Source of the DNA: Dysgonamonadaceae bacterium
GTDB taxonomy: Bacteria > Bacteroidota > Bacteroidia > Bacteroidales > Azobacteroidaceae
NCBI GenBank assembly: GCA_031253625.1
Contig: JAIRVZ010000115.1
Span: forward strand, 1 to 49,349
DNA: 49,349 bases
Direction of reading: 5' to 3'
The notes under the pieces are model-generated. The model ran no database searches, had not been told where the DNA came from, and saw only the letters and a list, made by a program, of their open reading frames with translations. Positions within the stretch are counted from its first letter, which is position 1, and each line of letters begins with the position of its first letter. A program made the translations under genes and the position numbers. Positions 1 through 9,900 of the stretch are shown here, one piece after another.

Positions 1-1
1 A

Positions 2-118
2 TCGTTGTATTCTTATAATGTCCCTGAATTTATCAGTTCTCCTATCAAACTCGATGCCAACCGTGTTGCTAAGAAAATGCTCTCACCGGAACGAGAAAAA
101 CTAAAGTTCGTGAAGTAA
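2..118 (+). CDS. C-terminal fragment of an unknown protein
   Basis: An open frame enters from the left edge and ends at the TAA at 116-118, leaving 38 residues (frame begins at base 2; the last residues are KLKFVK). The tail is charged, with no sorting domain, membrane segment or motif I recognise. It stops 47 bases before the GH2 gene on the same strand, so the two could share a transcript. Too little is visible to assign a function. Confidence 0.55.
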   Translation, partial: SLYSYNVPEFISSPIKLDANRVAKKMLSPEREKLKFVK

Positions 119-165
119 TTTGAAGATTAAGAAAAACAATATATAAATTTAAATCTAAACCAGCC

Positions 166-3100
166 ATGTTAAAAAGATGTTTTGCAGTCAGCTTGACCGC
201 TTTAATGGTCGCTGCAATATTCTCCGGTTGTTCTCCGGAAAAAGAGGGTGCTTACTCCCTACAATTAAAAGAATGGAAGATTGCTCCTGTTACATCTGCT
301 GTAACGCAAAGCTTAAATGCCATAGCAATTACAGATACCGACGACGTAGTAGCGCAAGCAAATTTCTCCACATCCGATTGGTTAAAAGTAAAAGTCCCCG
401 GTACCGTTTTAGGAAACTTAGTCGATAACGGAGTTTACAACGACCTTTTTGAACCAGATAACGACGGCAAGATAAATGAATACTTTAACGACAATTTATC
501 GAGAATCCCAACAGAAGATTTTGAACATGAATGGTGGTACAGTACCGATTTTACTATTCCTCTCAAAGAAGTAGGTAAAAGAATAACGCTCACTTTTAAA
601 GGTATAAGCTATACCGGAGACATCTATGTAAACGGAACAAAAGTCAGTAACAAATACATCAACATCACTGATGAAAATTATCTTAAAAACGGTCCTACCC
701 TGCTGCATCCCAATGCCGAGATAACGGATTTCTTCTCTGAAGGTGCCGGCACTTTAAAAGGCGTTACGAATTTTGAGGAATATAAATCACAGTTCATCGG
801 CACTATGCGTACTTACGACATAGATATTACCGGCTTAGTAACAACAGGTAAAGGCAAGAACAATATCAAAGTCAAAGTTACCAAACCGATGTATTATCAA
901 GACTTAACTTACTACTGGGTGGATTGGAATCCGCAGCCTGCCGATGCCATGATGGGACTTACGGGCGAAGTTTTTGTACACACTTCCGGGAATGCCCGTT
1001 TAGCCAATCCGGCTGTGGCATCCAAAGTGGAAGTTGACCATACAGCAGCGCATTTGAACTTCTTTGTAGATGTAAGCAACTTTACAACAGACGCTGTCGT
1101 TAACGGAATACTTACGGCAATAATCAAAGGCCCCAAAGGAAATATCATCGCCACCGTAACAAAAGAAAATATCAATGTTCCTGCCGATGCGTATAATCAA
1201 GAGATTGTATTGAGAGCGGCCGATTATCCACAATTAAATCTTGAAAATCCACAACTTTGGTGGCCGTATCTTTCGGGAGAACAACCTCTTTACACGGTCG
1301 ATTATGAATTTAGCATAAACGGAACAACAAGTGACAAACTGCATCATCGCTTCGGCATTCGCGAAATAAGCGAAGAAGTAAACGTGTCGCCTTATGCCAA
1401 TGGATATGCAGATTCAATAAGTACGACGCATTTAGCGAATATGTTGCAAATATATGTGAATCACAGACCTGTATTGCTCAAAGGCGGTGGTTACTGCGCT
1501 ACGGATCTTTTCTTGCGCCACGACCGGAAAACCAACGAGGCAGTCGTGGAATACGTCAAATACATGGGGATGAATATGATTCGCGACGAAGGTAAATTCT
1601 TCGATAATCATTTATTAGAACTGATGGATGAAAACGGCATTTTGCTAATGACAGGCTGGTGCTGTTGCGACCGCTGGCAGGAACCGGGTTCATTCTCCAA
1701 AGCCGAGCGTTTTGTAGCTTTTGAATCCCTGTATGCACAGTTGCGCAATGCCCGGCGTTTCGCCTGCATGCTGCTCTGGTTTAACGGCAGTGACGATCCC
1801 CCAAGCATAGCACATCAAGGCCTCAACGGACAGAATGTCGAACAAAAATATTTTGAAATCGAGGCAGATCTCCGGTGGTTGGAAATGGGAGCGAACTGCA
1901 GCAATGGTTCTGCTAAACTTGCCACGCTAACAGGAGTAGTAGGCGGTATGCACATGGATGCTACTTACGATAGCCAAACACCTACTTGGTATTACTACGA
2001 ACCCAAAGGTATTTACGGCTTTGTTTCCGAAGGTGGCGGAGGCGGCAGTATTCCGGTTCAGGAAACCATGAGAAGAATATTACCCGAAGCGAATATGTGG
2101 CCATACAATTCGGCAGAAAATTACAACATATGGAATTATCATGTTTGTAGAGGTAGTTTCAACAACTTGGGTCAGCATGTGATGTTTATCGATGGTATGT
2201 ATGGTGCCTCCACGACTTTCGATGAATTTATTACTCGTGCGCAACTTTTCCAATACGAACTGCAAAGAGCGCAGTATGAGGCATTGAGTTTTAATCGCTA
2301 TAAAAATACTGCCGGTCTTGTAAACTGGATGCTAAACAATGCTTGGCCAATCATGTTTTGGAATCAGTTCGATTATTACTTGAATCCCAACGGGACAACT
2401 TACGGTGCAAGAAAAGCCAACGAACCGGTTCACATCATGTACAATATGTATAATAAGTGCATAAATGTTATCAATAATACGTTCGATGAATATCCGGGAG
2501 CCATTGCAACAATGTCTATATACGACATTAACGGAAATCTAATCAGTACACCTTTGGGAAAAACCATTGATATCAAATCCGACGGTGCACCCACAGCTGT
2601 AGAATATGCCACAGCAGGAAACAATCGTTTAAGCCCGCAAACCATAGGCTTAGTAAAGAACGATGCCGGAGATTACGAACCCTATCAAATCAATTATTAC
2701 GGAAAAATAACTGATGCCTACGGAGTAATCGACCTTTGGAATTACGACGATATTCAGGCATCACTAACAAGTCCGACTTCAGATGTATACTTTATTCGTT
2801 TGGAACTGAAAGATGCTAACGGAAAAACACTCAGTCTCAATTCGTATGCAGAACCGATGAGAAACGACGTAGCTGGTGCCAGTCACGCATGGAACCGATC
2901 CGGAACTTATCAGACAGGCGATTTAACGCAACTGAATCAACTTCCGGCAGTAGATCTTAAATTGTCGAAAGTATCAAGTAAAAAGGTTGGCAATAAAAAT
3001 GTGCTGACTTACAAAATTTCCAATCCTACCGACAAGATTGCATACGCCATTGAATTGAAAGCATATACAGGGAAAGACAAGAGAACATTAGTAGCTCCTG

Positions 3101-3834
3101 TCCTTTACGAAGACAATTTGTTCACTCTGTTTCCGGGCGAAAGTCGCGACATATCGATTTCATATAACCGGTCGGATTTATCGAGCAACGCTTTTGTAAC
3201 CGTAAATTGTTATAACAACATCATTAGCGGTAGCGATGCCCGCGATGCCACAAACATTTACAAATCCATACCTATAGGCGGATCGAACAACCTTGCACGA
3301 GCAAAATCCGTTACCGATGGAACCAACCCAGAAAACATTACTGCCATCGCAGAAAGCGGACAAATCAATGCTAATAACGGCAAGACATTTATCGACTCAA
3401 ACATTTACACTTATGCTACACTCACACCCGAAGACGGTGCATTCGTAGTAGATTTAGGCAGTATTCAGGCTTTCGATAGAATCATGCTTCGCTGGAACAG
3501 TGTGATTACTTATCAAAATCCTCACAACCTGCGAGGCAGACCGAATTGTATCAAAATTGAAGTCAGCGATGACAAGGTATCGTATACTACCATCGTAGAA
3601 AAATACGACAATCGCATGGGTTCGGTTATGACCAACATAATATTGCCCGCTCAAGCCAAAGGACAGTATGTGAGAATTACGCCCACCGGGTTATTGGGAG
3701 TATCTCCGGCAGTAGGAATGAATTCTGTGTTGAGTTCCGGAGGCGTTTCCGGACAAAGTATCAGCGGTATCGCAGAAGCGGCAGCTTCTACGGCATTTAA
3801 TCTTTCGGCTATTGAGATATACACTTTTGATTGA
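166..3834 (+). CDS. Lipoprotein glycoside hydrolase family 2, exo-beta-D-glucosaminidase type, with F5/8-type C-terminal domain
   Basis: Probable surface-exposed enzyme removing beta-linked glucosamine (or a related sugar) from the non-reducing end of glycans. The N-terminus is a signal peptide with lipobox FSGC (lipidated Cys22) followed by SPEKE, acidic/lysine-rich like a Bacteroidetes surface-export tag. A GH2 sugar-binding domain begins near residue 100 (WWYSTDF at 123), followed by an immunoglobulin-like domain, a TIM barrel at about 425-730, and beta-sandwich domains. From about 1041 to the end is a discoidin/F5-8C-like carbohydrate-binding domain. The barrel has NGSD (Asp543) where ordinary GH2 enzymes have Asn-Glu, and SEGGGG (Glu622) as candidate nucleophile. 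That Asp/Glu arrangement is known from the CsxA exo-glucosaminidase subgroup. At 1222 residues it is longer than CsxA because of the extra C-terminal domain. Substrate is inferred; a mannosidase or other GH2 activity is possible. Confidence 0.85.
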   Translation: MLKRCFAVSLTALMVAAIFSGCSPEKEGAYSLQLKEWKIAPVTSAVTQSLNAIAITDTDDVVAQANFSTSDWLKVKVPGTVLGNLVDNGVYNDLFEPDNDGKINEYFNDNLSRIPTEDFEHEWWYSTDFTIPLKEVGKRITLTFKGISYTGDIYVNGTKVSNKYINITDENYLKNGPTLLHPNAEITDFFSEGAGTLKGVTNFEEYKSQFIGTMRTYDIDITGLVTTGKGKNNIKVKVTKPMYYQDLTYYWVDWNPQPADAMMGLTGEVFVHTSGNARLANPAVASKVEVDHTAAHLNFFVDVSNFTTDAVVNGILTAIIKGPKGNIIATVTKENINVPADAYNQEIVLRAADYPQLNLENPQLWWPYLSGEQPLYTVDYEFSINGTTSDKLHHRFGIREISEEVNVSPYANGYADSISTTHLANMLQIYVNHRPVLLKGGGYCATDLFLRHDRKTNEAVVEYVKYMGMNMIRDEGKFFDNHLLELMDENGILLMTGWCCCDRWQEPGSFSKAERFVAFESLYAQLRNARRFACMLLWFNGSDDPPSIAHQGLNGQNVEQKYFEIEADLRWLEMGANCSNGSAKLATLTGVVGGMHMDATYDSQTPTWYYYEPKGIYGFVSEGGGGGSIPVQETMRRILPEANMWPYNSAENYNIWNYHVCRGSFNNLGQHVMFIDGMYGASTTFDEFITRAQLFQYELQRAQYEALSFNRYKNTAGLVNWMLNNAWPIMFWNQFDYYLNPNGTTYGARKANEPVHIMYNMYNKCINVINNTFDEYPGAIATMSIYDINGNLISTPLGKTIDIKSDGAPTAVEYATAGNNRLSPQTIGLVKNDAGDYEPYQINYYGKITDAYGVIDLWNYDDIQASLTSPTSDVYFIRLELKDANGKTLSLNSYAEPMRNDVAGASHAWNRSGTYQTGDLTQLNQLPAVDLKLSKVSSKKVGNKNVLTYKISNPTDKIAYAIELKAYTGKDKRTLVAPVLYEDNLFTLFPGESRDISISYNRSDLSSNAFVTVNCYNNIISGSDARDATNIYKSIPIGGSNNLARAKSVTDGTNPENITAIAESGQINANNGKTFIDSNIYTYATLTPEDGAFVVDLGSIQAFDRIMLRWNSVITYQNPHNLRGRPNCIKIEVSDDKVSYTTIVEKYDNRMGSVMTNIILPAQAKGQYVRITPTGLLGVSPAVGMNSVLSSGGVSGQSISGIAEAAASTAFNLSAIEIYTFD

Positions 3835-3846
3835 ATAAAAAAACGA

Positions 3847-3880
3847 TTTGCTTATTTTCGTTTGATTTTTTGTACCTTTG
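3847..3880 (+). promoter_or_regulatory. Bacteroidetes-type promoter for the Rid/TPR-AraC operon
   Basis: TACCTTTG at 3873-3880 fits the Bacteroidetes -7 box (TAnnTTTG), and TTTG at 3847-3850 lies 22 bases upstream as a -33 box. The start codon follows 45 bases downstream. The site sits between the GH2 stop and the Rid-family gene, so the operon probably has its own promoter. Confidence 0.5.
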
Positions 3881-3925
3881 TCGACCGTAATCTAAATATT
3901 TCACTAATACAGTTCTCTAAACGAA

Positions 3926-5074
3926 ATGAGTCTTAATCACAAAGTGCTAACATACAACAATATACGGGTAGAAATCTCCGGTTTTGAAACAGAAGGAGGA
4001 GTAACCGAATATCATGCCATGCTGCATATTGTCAAAACGAATAAGTCATTTTTGGAACAATTGGAAAGTATTCATTGTGCTTATTCTCATTTATTATCCG
4101 AATTAGGAGAGAATATAAAACCTGTATTCAAACGTTATTTTTTAACCGATGCGGCCAATCAATCGAAATTGTTGGAGTCTTTTTTAACGGATTGTCCGCA
4201 GTGTGCTGTTTCGGTGGTTCAACAGTCTCCGTTGGATGGCAGCAAGATAGCATTGTGGGTTTATTTTTTATCAGATGTTAAAATAAAAAATTATAACAAA
4301 AGTACGATTGTCGAGCACAACGGTTATCGTCATATCTGGACTGCCGGACGGCAAATTTCGCAACCGGATTCATACGCTCAAACCGAATTGTTGTTGCAAG
4401 AGTACGTCGATGATTTGAAAAAAGAAGGATGTACGCTTGAAAATGATTGCGTGCGCACTTGGTTTTTCGTTCAAAACATCGATACAAACTATGCCGGATT
4501 GGTGCAAGCCCGCAGGAAAATTTTTAAAGAACATGGTTTGAACAAACACTCTCATTTTATTGCAAGCACAGGAATCGAAGGACGCGATGCAGCCTCCGAC
4601 ATATATGTTTTGTTCGACGCTTATGCAATAAAAGGATTGCAACAGGGACAACAAAAATTTCTTTATGCACCCACTCATCTTAATCCGACTCACGAATACG
4701 GCGTTACCTTTGAACGTGGCGTGTGCATAAAATACGGAGACCGCAACCATACCATTATTTCCGGAACGGCAAGTATCGATAACCGGGGAGAAATTGTCGC
4801 TTCGGGAGATATTATCGGACAAACACACCGCATGATAGAGAACGTTGAAACCTTGCTGGCCGAAGCAGGTGCAACTTTTGAAGACGTTATGCACCTGATT
4901 ATTTATTTGCGCGACATTGCCGATTACTCAACGGTAAACGCTCTTTTCAAAGAACGATTCGAAACAATTCCTCAAGTGGTTGTTTTAGCTCCGGTTTGTC
5001 GCCCGGGTTGGTTGATAGAGTTGGAATGTATGGCGGTTACAAAAAACCAGAATCCGCAATTCGACGTTTTATGA
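3926..5074 (+). CDS. Rid (YjgF/L-PSP) superfamily protein, chorismatase-like two-domain form
   Basis: A cytoplasmic 382-residue protein. The C-terminal third (about 257-372) is a Rid-type domain: ISGTASID strand, a helix MIENVETLLAEAG, then IIYLRDIADY and the closing strand CRPGWLIELECMAV, whose Arg sits where substrate-binding arginine lies in this superfamily. The larger N-terminal half resembles the extra domain of the two-domain chorismatase/'pteridine-dependent deoxygenase-like' branch rather than the 130-residue RidA deaminases. Reaction unknown: chorismate hydrolysis or imine/enamine deamination are family possibilities only. The stop overlaps the next start in an ATGA (5071-5074), implying translational coupling to the TPR-AraC regulator. 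Confidence 0.75.
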   Translation: MSLNHKVLTYNNIRVEISGFETEGGVTEYHAMLHIVKTNKSFLEQLESIHCAYSHLLSELGENIKPVFKRYFLTDAANQSKLLESFLTDCPQCAVSVVQQSPLDGSKIALWVYFLSDVKIKNYNKSTIVEHNGYRHIWTAGRQISQPDSYAQTELLLQEYVDDLKKEGCTLENDCVRTWFFVQNIDTNYAGLVQARRKIFKEHGLNKHSHFIASTGIEGRDAASDIYVLFDAYAIKGLQQGQQKFLYAPTHLNPTHEYGVTFERGVCIKYGDRNHTIISGTASIDNRGEIVASGDIIGQTHRMIENVETLLAEAGATFEDVMHLIIYLRDIADYSTVNALFKERFETIPQVVVLAPVCRPGWLIELECMAVTKNQNPQFDVL

Positions 5075-6819
5075 AAGACCGGTTATTTATCCCAAATCTT
5101 AAGGGTCTATTGTGCCTATTTATTTGCTTTATTTCCACAACAACTATTTACGGACAAAACGACGATTTTCAGCACAAAAAAGATTCACTGCTAAAAGTAA
5201 TCGCATCAACAAAAGGCGAAGAAAAATTAAAAGCATACAGAGAATTGACATTCCTACGATTTCCAGACGAAGAAACTGATTTAGAATTACAATATATAAC
5301 CGACTTTATCCGCGAGGCGCGCAAACAACAAAACAAAGAATATGAAAACAGGGCTTGTAAAATGGAACTTATTCATTTAAATAATCACGCAAGATATGAT
5401 GAATTTGAGCGGAAAGCAAAAGAATATCTACCTGTCTTTAAGAAAAATGGTTCTTATAGAGACTACTATGAAAGCTATTCATTTCTGCTGCAATCAGATG
5501 GGAAAGAATGGAATGTCAAACGTAAAATAGAAGGGATTGATCAAATGTATGCTGAAGCCAAACAAGATAATTATTTGTATGGGATAGTTCAAGCTACCTA
5601 TCTGATGGCAGAGATATATTCAAGCGAAGATCGTTACGAAGATTCTGAAAAATACTTTCAAGAAACAATAAAAAATGCGTTAAAACTGATTAAAGAAGAA
5701 CCCGACCAAGCTACTAATTATTACTTAGTGTCGAACGCATATCACGGATTGGCATGTATTTTGATTGATCAAGAGAAGTTAGACAAGTGTGTCTCTCTAT
5801 TGTCTGTTTGGAAAAAACACACGATGACCTTTGAAAAAACTTTCGGTTATCCCGATGGATATTTGTCACATTACTACCAAATCTGTGCTCATACTTGCCT
5901 TAAAAAAGAAAAATATGACGAAGCTGAGTTATACTGTGATTCCATGATGCCAAGATTATTCCCTATGCATGAGTATAAGGTGTGGGATATCAAAGCCACT
6001 ATTTGTGAAAAACGTGGCGAGTATGATAATGCTATTGATTATACCAACAAAACCATTGACCTAATGGCTAATTACGAAATTGTATCATATTACACGATTT
6101 CTTTACTTAAAAATAAAGCAAGCATATTAAACAAAATGGGGCGCACAGAAGAAGCATATTTGGTTTCTGAAATGGCATTTCAGCAAAACGACTCTATCCG
6201 TATGTTGGAAAACGGTGTCCAACTTGATAAAGCCCGCGCCCAATATGAAATAGACAAACACATTGTAGAAAAAAAACACCTTCGCAACTATCTTCTCTTT
6301 GCTATCGGCTGCTGCATTTTGTTGGCAATTGCCCTCGGAATATGGATTTATCTTAACCGGAAAATCACTCAAAGGAACCGTATTTTAGTGCAGCAAATCA
6401 ATGAATTAATCTCCCAACAAAAAGAGCAAATCAATGAAATACTTGACCAAACCTCCGACAACGACTTATATATCGAAAGTCGCATGGATAAATTGAGTAC
6501 TACTCTCCGCGACCTCCTGCTCAAAGATAAGATTTACCGCAATCCTGCTCTTACTCAAGAACTTGTGATTAAAATTTTAGGCACAAACAAAGGTGTATTT
6601 CCCAAAGCCTTTAAATACTGTTTCGAAATGCCATTCAAAGACTACATCAATTCCCTTCGCCTGAAAGATGCCGTACAACTGCTTGAACAATCCGACCTGT
6701 CGATAGAAGAAATTTCCGACATAGCAGGTTTCGGAACTGTGCGTACTTTTTACAATCAATTTAATGCCAAATACAACATGGCTCCCCAAAATTACCGATT
6801 GTCATTTCGAACGCAGTGA
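5071..6819 (+). CDS. Membrane-anchored TPR sensor with C-terminal AraC-type DNA-binding domain
   Basis: Likely a one-component regulator. From the chosen start it has a signal-like hydrophobic segment ending in YGQ (about residues 10-29), an extracytoplasmic TPR-like helical region (about 60-380), one transmembrane helix (about 404-427), a short coiled coil, and a cytoplasmic AraC/XylS double helix-turn-helix (about 487-575) ending in the typical NYRLSFR. Sensor in the periplasm and DNA-binding domain inside matches a known Bacteroidetes architecture. A longer frame runs back to 4996, but the ATG at 5071 gives a proper signal sequence and an ATGA overlap with the previous gene. The last codons lie inside a dispersed repeat-like sequence (6799-6826). 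It lies directly upstream of the subtilase array and is its best candidate regulator, by position only. Confidence 0.85.
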   Translation: MKDRLFIPNLKGLLCLFICFISTTTIYGQNDDFQHKKDSLLKVIASTKGEEKLKAYRELTFLRFPDEETDLELQYITDFIREARKQQNKEYENRACKMELIHLNNHARYDEFERKAKEYLPVFKKNGSYRDYYESYSFLLQSDGKEWNVKRKIEGIDQMYAEAKQDNYLYGIVQATYLMAEIYSSEDRYEDSEKYFQETIKNALKLIKEEPDQATNYYLVSNAYHGLACILIDQEKLDKCVSLLSVWKKHTMTFEKTFGYPDGYLSHYYQICAHTCLKKEKYDEAELYCDSMMPRLFPMHEYKVWDIKATICEKRGEYDNAIDYTNKTIDLMANYEIVSYYTISLLKNKASILNKMGRTEEAYLVSEMAFQQNDSIRMLENGVQLDKARAQYEIDKHIVEKKHLRNYLLFAIGCCILLAIALGIWIYLNRKITQRNRILVQQINELISQQKEQINEILDQTSDNDLYIESRMDKLSTTLRDLLLKDKIYRNPALTQELVIKILGTNKGVFPKAFKYCFEMPFKDYINSLRLKDAVQLLEQSDLSIEEISDIAGFGTVRTFYNQFNAKYNMAPQNYRLSFRTQ

Positions 6820-6826
6820 GAAACCT
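6799..6826 (+). repeat. Dispersed repeat-like element, copy 1
   Basis: The stretch TTTCGAACGCAGTGAGAAAC (6805-6824) closely matches, in opposite orientation, the sequence at 22650-22676. Similar short elements (TTTCGA...GTGAGAAATC) recur in Bacteroidetes intergenic regions. This copy supplies the last codons and stop of the TPR-AraC gene. Confidence 0.5.
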
Positions 6827-6935
6827 AACCTCAAAATAAGAAATCTATTATCTATAACTTGCTATTTTTTTAGGAAAATGGACTTTTTTTCCGATTTTTG
6901 AGACGTTTTTTCAGGTCGCTTTTTAGCATCTATCC

Positions 6936-6943
6936 TACTTTTG
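6936..6943 (+). promoter_or_regulatory. -7 box of subtilase unit 1
   Basis: TACTTTTG is a perfect TAnnTTTG box 44 bases before the start codon. The following leader (TACTCGTAA ... ATTATCAATCAACAT) is shared almost base for base with the leader of the third subtilase (16391 onward) and in part with that of the second (12566 onward), which supports a conserved promoter. The -33 region is only T-rich. Confidence 0.55.
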
Positions 6944-6987
6944 TACTCGTAAGATTATAAAATTATCAATCAACATCACTCACAAAT

Positions 6988-9900
6988 ATGAAAATCAGAT
7001 TTTATAAGAAATTGGTAGCCATAGTAGTTGCCCTATTGAGTTTAGCAGGAGGTCTGCAAGCACAGCCGATAGCACAGAGAGAAAAACCTCAATTCGCAAA
7101 CGATCGTGTGCTTGTGAAATTAGCCAACACACCCGCAATGCGTTCGACAACAGCAGTACCCGGAGTGGCTTATTCAGCACCGAATCTTGGAGTTACTTAT
7201 TCCGGAATACGTCTGCTCAACCCATCCAAAGGAAACGCAATCCGAAACAGTTTCTCAACCATGAACGCCAACGACAAGCAAAACAACGTGTATGTTCTAA
7301 TGTTGGAAGAAGAGGGAGAACAAACAGTTAAAAGAGCATTAGAAATATTGAGCGCAAACCCCGCAATAGAAATTGCTGAACCTGCTTTTTACTACCAGCT
7401 CTATGCAACACCCAACGACCCGATGTTTTCGCAACAATACGCATTACAAAAAATAAACGCACCGGCAGCGTGGAATATTACCACCGGCAGTAAAAACGTG
7501 GTTGTCGGGATAATTGATTCTGGAATCGACGGCACACATCCCGACTTAGCAGGTAATCTTTGGGTAAATCCGAATCCAAATCAAGACGGCTTTGTAAATG
7601 ACATTAACGGTTATGATTTCGTAAATGCTAAAGGAGGAATCCCAACAGATGCAGGAAACCACGGAACCCACGTTTCAGGCATTGTCGGCGCAAAAGGCAA
7701 TAACGGAATAGGTGTTTCCGGCATCAACTGGAATGTAAGTTTGGCATGGTTAGGTGCCGGTCTTGATGGAGGTCAATACATATCTATCGAAGCTGTCATT
7801 GAGGCATTGAACTATGCAAACAACCATAATATTCAAATAACAAACAACAGTTATGGTGGCCCCGGTTACTCTGCAATATTTGAAGATGCCATCCGTAATT
7901 ATAAAGGTTTGTTTGTAGCATCCGCAGGCAATGAAATGAGCAATAACGACCTATCTCCCAAATATCCGGCATGTTATAATCTTCCAAATGTTATTTCAGT
8001 GGCTTCTACAGATCAATACGATAACTTGTCTTGGTTTTCAAATTACGGGGCAAATAGTGTACACATCGCTGCTCCGGGCAGTGATATTTTGAGTACCGTA
8101 CCAAACGGTCGATATGAAGCATTTAGCGGCACATCAATGGCATCGCCGTATGTGGCCGGAGCTGCAGCTCTGCTTTTATCTACAAATTCAAGCCTCACTC
8201 CCGCTCAGCTAAAAAACGTATTGATAGATAGTGCCGATCCTATCACAATCTCTACACCCATTGGGTGGCAAAGTGCGGTTAGATTAAATGCTCATAAAGC
8301 CTTAAATCAAGCAGAATTACAACCTTTAAATTTAACACATACAGCATCCGGACAAAATGTAACTTTAAACTGGCAGGCACCCCTCAATACAATGGGTTTG
8401 CAAGGATATAGAATATATAGAGATGGCACTCTTCTTACACCATCTGCTATATCTGCCCTAACCTATACTGATGTTAATGCACCAAATGGAATTTACACAT
8501 ATACAGTTACATCAGTATATTCAAACGGAGGAACAGCCTCCGTATCAACAAGCGTAACAGCCGGCTATGTTATCAGTATTACTGCTCATCCTGCAGTAGG
8601 CATTCATGTTATAGAAGGTAATATCTCCGGCAATTTGTCTGTGGCAGCCAAGGTTTCACAAGACATACCTTTGAGTTATCAGTGGTATAGTAACACAACA
8701 TACAGCAACGTTGGTGGTTCTCCAATTAGCGATGCTACAAGTTCAACTTTTAACATACCAACCACTCTCTCAGCGGGGCTGTATTACTATTTCTGCGAAG
8801 TGAATGCTACAGGTGCAGCTTCGGTCTGTTCAAATGTAACAACCGTAGGAGTGGCAGGTATTGGAGATATATCCTTTCTTGATGAAAACGGCAATATTCA
8901 AAACGTAAGTGCAACTACTCTGACCGGAACAGAAACCTCATTGACCACCGGATGGTATTTTGTGCCCAATAATATTACATATCCGGGAAGACTTACAATA
9001 TCAACTCCGGACCATGGAGGAGTGGTTATTATACTTGGAGATAATACACACATGAATGCAAGTAAGGGAGGAATCAACGTCGGGGAAGGTCATAGTTTGA
9101 GAATATATGCACAGTCTAATGGTGCTAATATGGGGAGGCTGACCGCAACTGGTGGAGATAACCAAGCAGGTATTGGTGGAGATGTTGCAAGTACCGGTGG
9201 CATCATAAATATTGTTGGCGGAAATATAACCGCAACTGGTGGTGGTACACCTGCCGGTGGTGCAGCACATGGAGGAGCAGGCATCGGTGGCGGTGGAGCA
9301 AATGAGTTCCCAAGCAGTGGCGGAGGTGGTAATATTAGTATATCAGGCGGAATAATAACAGCAACAGGTGACTGGGGAGGCTCCGGTATTGGCTGTGGTG
9401 GCGGTGCATGGTATGATAGAAATGGGACTATAACAATCAAAGGCGGAACAATAACTGCAACCGGCGGTACTTTTGATGGCTATGGCATTGCAGGTGGAAT
9501 TATCAATACTATCAGCGGTAACGCTGTTCTGATTTCTTCAAGTATAAACCAAGAAAATTCAATTCTACCTGCTCTTCCTGCAACGGAAAACATAGGGCCG
9601 GCTATCATATACAACAACGGAATGGGAACTATGTATGGCAATGTGACACTTGCGCGAAACGTTACTATACCACAGAATAGCAATCTATTTATCAATTGCA
9701 ATCAAACCTTGACAATTCAGAGTGGCTATTCCCTAACAAATAATGGGACAATCATTGTTGAAGAATGTGGAACAATTACCGGAACGGTTACGGGTAATCA
9801 ACCAACAGCACCTGTTTTTACAATTTCCGGAGGCAGTGATTATACTTATACTAAAGGCGTTTTGACTATCACCGGAGATGGAACTTACTCAATCGGAATG

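Noticed and set aside
4370..4894. 174-codon open frame opposite the Rid-family gene
   Set aside because: Lies wholly within a convincing gene, with no recognisable domain and an atypical Cys-rich composition.
4996..5070. Longer N-terminus for the TPR-AraC protein
   Set aside because: Lies inside the previous gene, and the ATG at 5071 gives a signal peptide and an ATGA overlap.
9090..9440. Proline-rich open frame on the minus strand (116 codons)
   Set aside because: It is the antisense of the glycine-rich solenoid codons; Gly/Ala repeats read backwards give Pro/Pro-Ile runs. Similar antisense frames occur at 14130-14339, 15057-15476 and 18850-19143 for the same reason.
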